Positions 58,385 to 64,000 of a stretch of 64,000 nucleotides of DNA are shown one piece after another. The stretch lies in assembly GCA_003024785.1 (NCBI GenBank), contig PUQB01000051.1:160819-224818 (forward strand). Reading direction: 5' to 3'. This DNA is from Selaginella tamariscina. Taxonomy: Eukaryota; Streptophyta; Lycopodiopsida; Selaginellales; Selaginellaceae. Every line of letters begins with the position of its first letter. The stretch's first letter is position 1. Position numbers and translations under genes: made by a program. Below the pieces are notes generated by a model. It did no database searches. It was not told where the DNA came from and saw nothing but the letters and a program-made list of their open reading frames with translations.

Positions 58385-58566
58385 GAGGGAGGGAGGAGCT
58401 TACCAGTGCTTTTCACAACCTCGTGAATGCTGTCAATATTGATAATGGTGATAACGAAGCCTTGAAGAGCGAGTTTTGTTGCTAAGTAGAGCATTGGTGG
58501 TATGTGGCCTTGAGCAGGAAAAGGAACTAGAACGATATGTTTAGATGTCTTCTTTGAAGATGCCAT
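56163..58566 (-). pseudogene. UDP-glycosyltransferase (family 1), third locus, multi-exon
   Basis: Exon 1 (58,566-58,404) starts MASSKKTSKHIVLVPFPAQG with GHIPPML. Exon 2 (57,986-57,651) has IRLESIPLEAKLPAAGLMQA and, shifted by one missing T near 57,905, LSELRVFMDCIEALEDRL. Exon 3 (57,544-57,274) has TYLPGLEQIKAEI and NSFYEMEAEVFDAV. Exon 4 (57,178-56,969) has LRFLDKHAPNSVLYVAFGSA. Exon 5 starts at 56,620 ([18 protein letters not shown]) and has [10 protein letters not shown] of the PSPG box, followed in another frame by [22 protein letters not shown]-terminal part (56,330-56,163) spans frames with EGIAEAIRD and MRRNAEELGKLA. It has many more introns than the UGT copies at 6 and 20 kb, so it belongs to another UGT subfamily. 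At least six one-base deletions plus stops in exon 3 suggest a pseudogene, or poor consensus. Confidence 0.8.
57583..57642 (+). repeat. (CT)n(CA)n microsatellite in UGT intron 2
   Basis: A CT run of more than 30 bp followed by a CA run of more than 24 bp, just downstream of the splice donor on the minus strand. Confidence 0.92.
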
Positions 58567-58799
58567 AGCAAATAAATGAAGAATACTTAGTAGATTTTAT
58601 GAAATTTCAATGAATGAGACGATCCTATTGATTCCCTCAAGTAGAGATAAAATGTCTATGACAGAATACTTATCTAATCCATTAGCTATATAAAATTCTG
58701 AAATACCCAAAGCTAGAGTTACACGAATTTAGAATCTGGATATAAAGACGTGTCTACACACACCATATATGTATGCGTGCATACGTGTTATGATGTATG

Positions 58800-58880
58800 T
58801 GTATGTGGGGACCTTATTCAAAATACGGAGAATACACAGAGGGCAGCTGGGGCTGTTGCTGTCATGTCAAAATAAAATAG
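58800..58880 (+). pseudogene. PP2C last-exon fragment
   Basis: The phrase ATACACAGAGGGCAGCTG with its flanks (GTGGGGACCTTATTCAAAAT before, GGGCTGTTGCTGTCATG after) matches the last PP2C exon at 55,955-56,035 (GTGGACCTCGTTCAAGATG, ATACACAGCGGGCAGCTG). It is a short, diverged piece upstream of the UGT start. It suggests a former second PP2C or a local duplication. Confidence 0.6.
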
Positions 58881-58893
58881 TATACAAGTACAC

Positions 58894-58899
<6 letters not shown>

Positions 58900-58944
<45 letters not shown>
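58900..58944 (+). repeat. (GA)n microsatellite
   Basis: An uninterrupted GA run of about 44 bp after GTGTGTGA. Its placement after the PP2C fragment mirrors the splice-donor arrays seen in other introns. Confidence 0.92.
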
Positions 58945-58946
<2 letters not shown>

Positions 58947-59039
58947 TAAAATTTAGTTGTGTATGCGTTCAAACACATACACATACTAACATTGTTCTTT
59001 TTATAGCATACCAAGTGGGTGATATGAACACACACTAAG

Positions 59040-59659
59040 AAAAAACTTAAGTAAGGTATTAATAAATGATTTTATTTAATTAATTTATATGTATTTAGTA
59101 ATAAGTTAGTGCTTTATCAAGCGCATGTGTTATACAGCCCTGTGAACACATACTACCTGTGCATGATAAACTAAGCACCGATTGATTTTCATTGATTAAA
59201 GAGATAAGTACACAAGTAAAACATTATTAAATATATTATTTAATATTAATTAATTAATTTCCTAACCCAGTTAAGAATTTAATCAATGCAGTTAACTGTA
59301 GTGTGTATAAAATAGAAAAAAACTTAGAATATATACTACTACATATGCATATAACCATATGATACCTGAGTTTAATTAATTCTAAACTGCATAATTGCAT
59401 GTAGAAGTCCAGCTGTATTTAAATTCTTATATACATTATAAATATTTATTAATTCAGTTTTATTATAAATTAAGAAAAAAAATTAAATTAAATCTTTTAT
59501 AATAAGATTCTAAACATGTCTTCGTACCATTTTAACTTGTATGTCTACAATATGAAGTATTCAGATACAAAATTCAACTTCTGCATTTATGCACAAAGAT
59601 GTGTATGTGTGCATGTATACTGATATATTATATATACCATTTACCATTATATACCTGTG

Positions 59660-59690
<31 letters not shown>

Positions 59691-59948
59691 AAAATGGTAA
59701 ATGATATATAATGTGTATTATTAAGCTGATTAATGGTATATTTATTTGTCCACAAAGATGTGTATCAGCATATTTCACCTTAGGCTTTGTAGAGGACGGA
59801 CTCACAATGTACCCACACGCCCCCTCAGAGTGACACCACGCACAGGTTGTGTGTGTGTGTGTTTAAATATCTCTCCCTCTCATACACAAGAAATTAACCA
59901 TGTAGAACTTTAAACATGGGTTTCTCATTTATTTATTTTTTTTGCAAA
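59040..59948. other. AT-rich spacer with TG microsatellite
   Basis: No gene is seen. A TG run lies at 59,668-59,690 and another at 59,848-59,862. The ATGATATATAATG..TATACCATTTACCATTATATA segment near 59,620-59,710 forms a loose inverted repeat around the TG run (TTTACCATTATATA and AAATGGTAAATGATATATAATG). Confidence 0.5.
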
Positions 59949-60001
59949 GCGCCTGTACTTTTCCTAAGCAGAAAGTCGTAGGTTCGATTCTGTTTGGCGC
60001 G
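59949..60001 (+). pseudogene. tRNA-Arg(CCU)-like sequence lacking the D arm
   Basis: 53 bases begin GCGCCTGTA and end TTTGGCGCG, which pair as the acceptor stem. The interior has the CCT anticodon in TTTCCTAAGCAG and a near-perfect B box (GGTTCGATTC, 59,981-59,990). About 20 bases that should form the D arm and the 5' side of the anticodon stem are missing, and the T stem has mismatches, so it is not a functional nuclear tRNA gene. The similarity to plant tRNA-Arg(CCU) is from memory of that family. Confidence 0.65.
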
Positions 60002-60179
60002 TTTAGCTTTGTTTATATTATATACATGTAATATATAAACGTGTAGTATATGTTTATAAATTGTCCATACGGAGTGTTCAGATTTGTGTCTTTTTATCGA
60101 TTTTCTTTATCTTCTTAGATTTAGCTTTTCCATTATATAGATCTATTCCTTTTTTTTTTAAATTTTGTCTTTTTTTCGT

Positions 60180-63100
60180 TCATGAATCCACAACAGGTAA
60201 ATCCTTTGTATATGAAGCAATTACTTATGCAGTTATTAGATGTCATGTGTATGCAATTGAATAATCACTCTTAATTGATGGCAACATTCACAGCCCAAGG
60301 TACTCCTCTTGCTCATGTTGCAAATCCCCATGTCCGACCAGATTTCTTTCACGGAAATCCTGGAGATGATGTGTACCATTGGTTTGACCACTTCATTGTG
60401 GTTGCCACATATCATTCGTGGGACGGTGCTCAGTGTTTGCGTGAGTTTCCTACTTGTCTTCAAGGGACGTTGCAGTGGTACAATGGTCTGGACGTTGCAA
60501 CTCGTGGAGATTGGAATATTCTTCCAGAGATCTTCAAACGTGCATTTGGGCATGCGGACGACTGATGATGCTTTTCAGCAGTTGCATCGTATTCGTCAGG
60601 AGCCATCTGAGTCGGTGATGCAGTTTGGTGTTCGCTTTCGAAGCCTTTTGCTGCGTGCAGAACCTAACATGTCGGAACGCATCAAGTTAGGTATGTTGTG
60701 GCCAGCACTTCGTCAAGACCTTGTGGGGCTTGTGCATGCACTAGCTCCAGTGACTCTTGACGATGCTTTGAGGCTGGCACAACGATATGAGTCGTCACCT
60801 CTCCCACTTGCCCTTCACGTGCTCGTTCCACTTCATGTTGGGGATGGACCTGCTCCGATGGAGGTTGAGGCTGTTGCCGCTCGTGTACCAGCACAAGGTG
60901 GGGCCCGTGGACGTGCAGTTCGTTGTTGGGCGTGTGATGAGGTTGGACACACGTATCGGCGCTGTCAACGGTTTCCCGATTGGCGTCCCCCATTTCCAGG
61001 ATGGAGGCCATGGCGTCAACAACGTCCGGTTGGTGCTGCTGCAGTGGAAGGTTGTGATGCGGTGGATCTTCCGGGAAACGACGAATCGCACGAGTAGAGG
61101 AGGGTCCTCGTGCGAATAAATTAGTGACCCTCCATCTTTCTTTCGGGAGTATCATCAAGGGGTTCACTCGGCACCAAATCATCCGGTTTTCACTTTTCAA
61201 GCTCGTTTAATCACAGCCACGTCCTGTTTTCCTTTCAGTGTTGGTGGATACAGGTTCAAGTTTGTCCTCTTTTCTCAATCTGTTGCTACACGTTGCAGCC
61301 TTCATTTGCGTCGTGCGGTAGAACCAGTCTTCATTCTGTACGGCAACGGACATACTCATGCTTGTTCGCGGGATGAAGTGGACATTGTTGTTCGTGTGGA
61401 TGATTGTGAGCTCGAGCTTCAATCTTTTGCGGGTGGTGCCGAGTCAAGCTTTTCACCTTATTCTTGGTATGGATTGGTTAACTCGCAATCATGCCAAGTG
61501 TGACTTTGAAAAGTCTCCCCCTTGTTTGACTCTCCCTCGTCTTTCTTCCATTCCTCTTACTTCTATTCCACTTCGTCCATCTGCTTCCACCTCTGCTTCC
61601 ATCACTTTTGTCTCACCCTTATTTCCAACCATTTTCCCTTCATGCTCTTCCTTTCTTCTTGGATCCATCAGATGATCGTCGTGCTGTAGTTGTTGATCAA
61701 CTCAAGAAGGAGTATGCTGATCTTTTCAACTTCGACTTGTCATCTGGGGCCAAGATTGCGACACGCCACCCTATTCCAACTGGAGAGCTAGGCCAATCAA
61801 GGTACCTGTTCGGCGTCGTCACCAAAGGAGCTCAAGATCTTACGAGCGAATGTCAAAGAGATGTTGGAGAAGGGTGTTATCCGGAATCTCGAAGTCCTTG
61901 GGCGTGCGAACCTCACCTTGTGACGAAGCCTGATGGGAGCGTTCGATTCTGCATTGACTATCGCCCATTAAATGAGGTAACCGTCTCAGATGTGTACCCA
62001 CTTCCTCATACTGCAGACCTTTTGGATCGACTGGGGCGGAGCCGTTGGTTCACCAAGTTAGATCTCGCATCTGGATATTGGCAAGTTCCGATGGCTGACA
62101 TGGACATTCCCAAGACTGCTTTTCGGACACCATTTGGCCTGTACGAGTTCTGGTGATGCCTTTCGGTTTGAGCAATGCTCCAGCAACTTTCCAGCGTATG
62201 ATGGATGAGGTTCTTTGCGACATGCCGGAGGTGACTGCCGATTTCATCGATGATGTTTTGATCCATTCGGATGGAACGTGGGAGGAGCATGTCGGTGATG
62301 TACGTAAGGTTTTGGATCGCTGCGGGAAGTTGGTTTGAAGTTGAAGCCATCTAAGTGTGTGTTTGGATCAAAGGACACCACTTATCTGGGTTATCGCATT
62401 TCACGTGAAGGTTTGCAAGTCGATCCTGACAAACTAGTTGCAGTTTTGAAGTTCCCTACGCCAAAGTGTGTGAATGATGTGCAACGCTTTCTTGGCAAGG
62501 TACAATATCTGGGTCGTTTTGTGGATCATCTTTCAGATCGTACTGCACCGTTGCGCGCGTTGTTGAAATCGTCAATGACTTCTTTGTTTGGTCTAAGGAT
62601 TGCAAGCAGGCATTTGCAGATCTCAAAGAGTTGTTGACGACTCCTCCAGTTTTGGCGTACCCGGATTACACCGTCCTTTCATCTTGCGTGTAGATGCTTC
62701 TGACATCGGCCTCGGGGGTGTATTGATGCAGGAGAGTACGAGTGTTCCTGGCCAACGACATCCCATTGCGTACATCAGCCGTACATTGCAGCCAGCAGAG
62801 GTGAATTACTCCACGACAGAAAAGGAGTGTCTAGCAGCAGTTTGGGGTTTTGAGAAGCTCCATGCCTACTTGCATGGTTCGCGGACGTTGTTGGAAGGCG
62901 ATCATGCAGCAGTCACTTCGTTGTTGAAGGAAGAATTTGATTCGTACTGCTCGGTGGGCCTTGAAACTTCAAATTTACGACTTTGAAGTTGTTTCATCCC
63001 AGGAGTTCCATGGCTGATGCTGATGATGCTCTTTCTCGGGCTCCTCTTCCACCTTCTCTCTCTTCTGTTGCCCCAGAGGAACCAGTTGTTCCAGCTTCAG

Positions 63101-64000
63101 TGGACTTTTTGGATGAAGATTCCGTACCATCAGCAGTTGCTGTGCTTGACGTTCAGTGTCCGCAGAATGCAGAGTTAGATTTGCCGTCTTTGGATGAGGT
63201 TCGGGAAGCTCAAAAGGTTGAGCCGTGGATTCGAAGGCTTCGTGATGGGTTTGAGAATCCTGCATCACTTGCTGATGACTTGCCTTTCAGGCATTTACAT
63301 TCACAGTATCGCCTTCAGGATGACCTTCTTTATTTTGTGGGGACTGATCCAGATGATCCTTTGCGGTTGGTGGTGCCTTCAATCTTCATTCCACGCTTCC
63401 TCCATGCTTACCATGACTCTCCTATTCTTGGCGGGCACATGGGACATCGTCGGTGATGGAGAAGCTGCGCAGATCTTTCTATTGGCCGGAGTTGCGAGGA
63501 GATGTGATTCGGTATGTGCGTAGCTGTGTGTGGTGCCAAGCTCGCAATACTCCCCCATGTGCTTCGGAAGGACGGTTGGAGTCAATTGCAGTTTCTCGTC
63601 CGTTTGAATTGGTGGCATTTGATTTGATGGGACCTTTTCCGCGGTCAACTGCTGGTAACGAGTACGTTATTATTGCTTCTGATTACCTAACTCGTTGGGT
63701 AGAAGTTGGTGCTCTTGCTAGTGCGACTGCTTCTGCTGTTGGTCAGTTTCTCCTAATCGGGTCGTGTTTCAGCATTCTTGTCCGGAGCGAATTCTCTCGG
63801 ATAATGGTCCGCATTTATGGCTGAGGCATTTCATGTTTTGACATCTCGATTAGGGATACGCCACACTTTCACAAGTGCTTATCATCCTCAGACAGATGGT
63901 TTAGTGGAACGGCTTCAGAACCTTCAAGGGGATGATCGCGAAGTATGTGAACTTTCAACATTCAGATTGGGATGGTTATCTGCCGTCTCTCCGATATGCT
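60180..64000 (+). mobile_element. Ty3/gypsy retrotransposon, internal part, cut by right edge
   Basis: Plus-strand parts in order are gag (60,180-61,100) with a zinc knuckle CWACDEVGHTYRRC (about 60,930-60,975), aspartic protease (about 61,230-61,480, ending LILGMDWL-like), reverse transcriptase (about 61,880-62,500, CIDYRPLNEVT and later YIDDVL-like segment), RNase H (about 62,670-62,990) and integrase with an H2C2 finger (about 63,390-63,540) and core (to the edge). No LTR lies in the window on the left side. It is of the same family as the remnants at 1-745 and 48,946-50,400. It is broken, with several breaks, and of moderate age. Confidence 0.92.

Noticed and set aside
59949-60001. Functional tRNA-Arg gene
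   Set aside because: The D arm and part of the anticodon stem are missing and the T stem is mismatched.

Overview
The window reads as nuclear DNA of a land plant. It holds plant family-1 UDP-glycosyltransferases (UGTs) with the plant PSPG box, BAHD acyltransferase copies, organelle-type PPR genes, a PP2C phosphatase, plant Ty3/gypsy elements and very AT-rich, microsatellite-dense spacers. A fern or another seed-free vascular plant fits best, but that is an inference from gene style and repeat load, not a species call.

Layout. 1-745: minus-strand Ty3/gypsy gag remnant. 746-5,270: AT-rich repeats and two minisatellites. 5,270-9,702: block U (UGT copy A plus about 2 kb downstream). 9,703-12,777: inverted copy of a BAHD gene and the 5' part of an unidentified helical-repeat gene, here called Z. 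12,900-17,700: a decayed DNA-transposon region with a diverged transposase on the minus strand. 17,896-22,065: block U inverted (UGT copy B, nearly whole). 22,080-24,210: an unclassified block and a small MITE. 24,568-30,787 plus 46,021-46,571: an inverted duplication of gene Z and a PPR gene around a central BAHD copy. 48,946-50,400: another gag-protease remnant. 53,968-58,566: PP2C and a third UGT, tail to tail. 59,949-60,001: tRNA-Arg(CCU)-derived sequence. 60,180-64,000: a Ty3/gypsy element running off the right edge.

The right arm of the PPR gene is split by a 15.2 kb Mutator-like DNA transposon (30,788-46,020) with an 8-9 bp target duplication, short inverted ends and sub-terminal GAATATTC palindromes. 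It has two divergent genes. The plus-strand gene is a transposase: a Cys/His finger of the WRKY-GCM1 type, a DDE core and a SWIM-like finger. The minus-strand cargo gene has a ParB-like DGNHR segment and a C-terminal amino-methyltransferase domain in class-beta motif order (IV, then X and I). A young Ty3/gypsy chromovirus (32,372-38,726, TSD GGTTC) sits inside an exon of the cargo gene. I consider the transposon that carries a ParB-methyltransferase-like gene to be the most notable system here. A much older relative of the same transposase lies at 13,400-16,100.

Most host and DNA-transposon genes are interrupted by single-base deletions in short homopolymers, with few or no nonsense substitutions. 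This pattern could be uncorrected long-read assembly error as much as true pseudogenisation, so inactive calls are made with caution.
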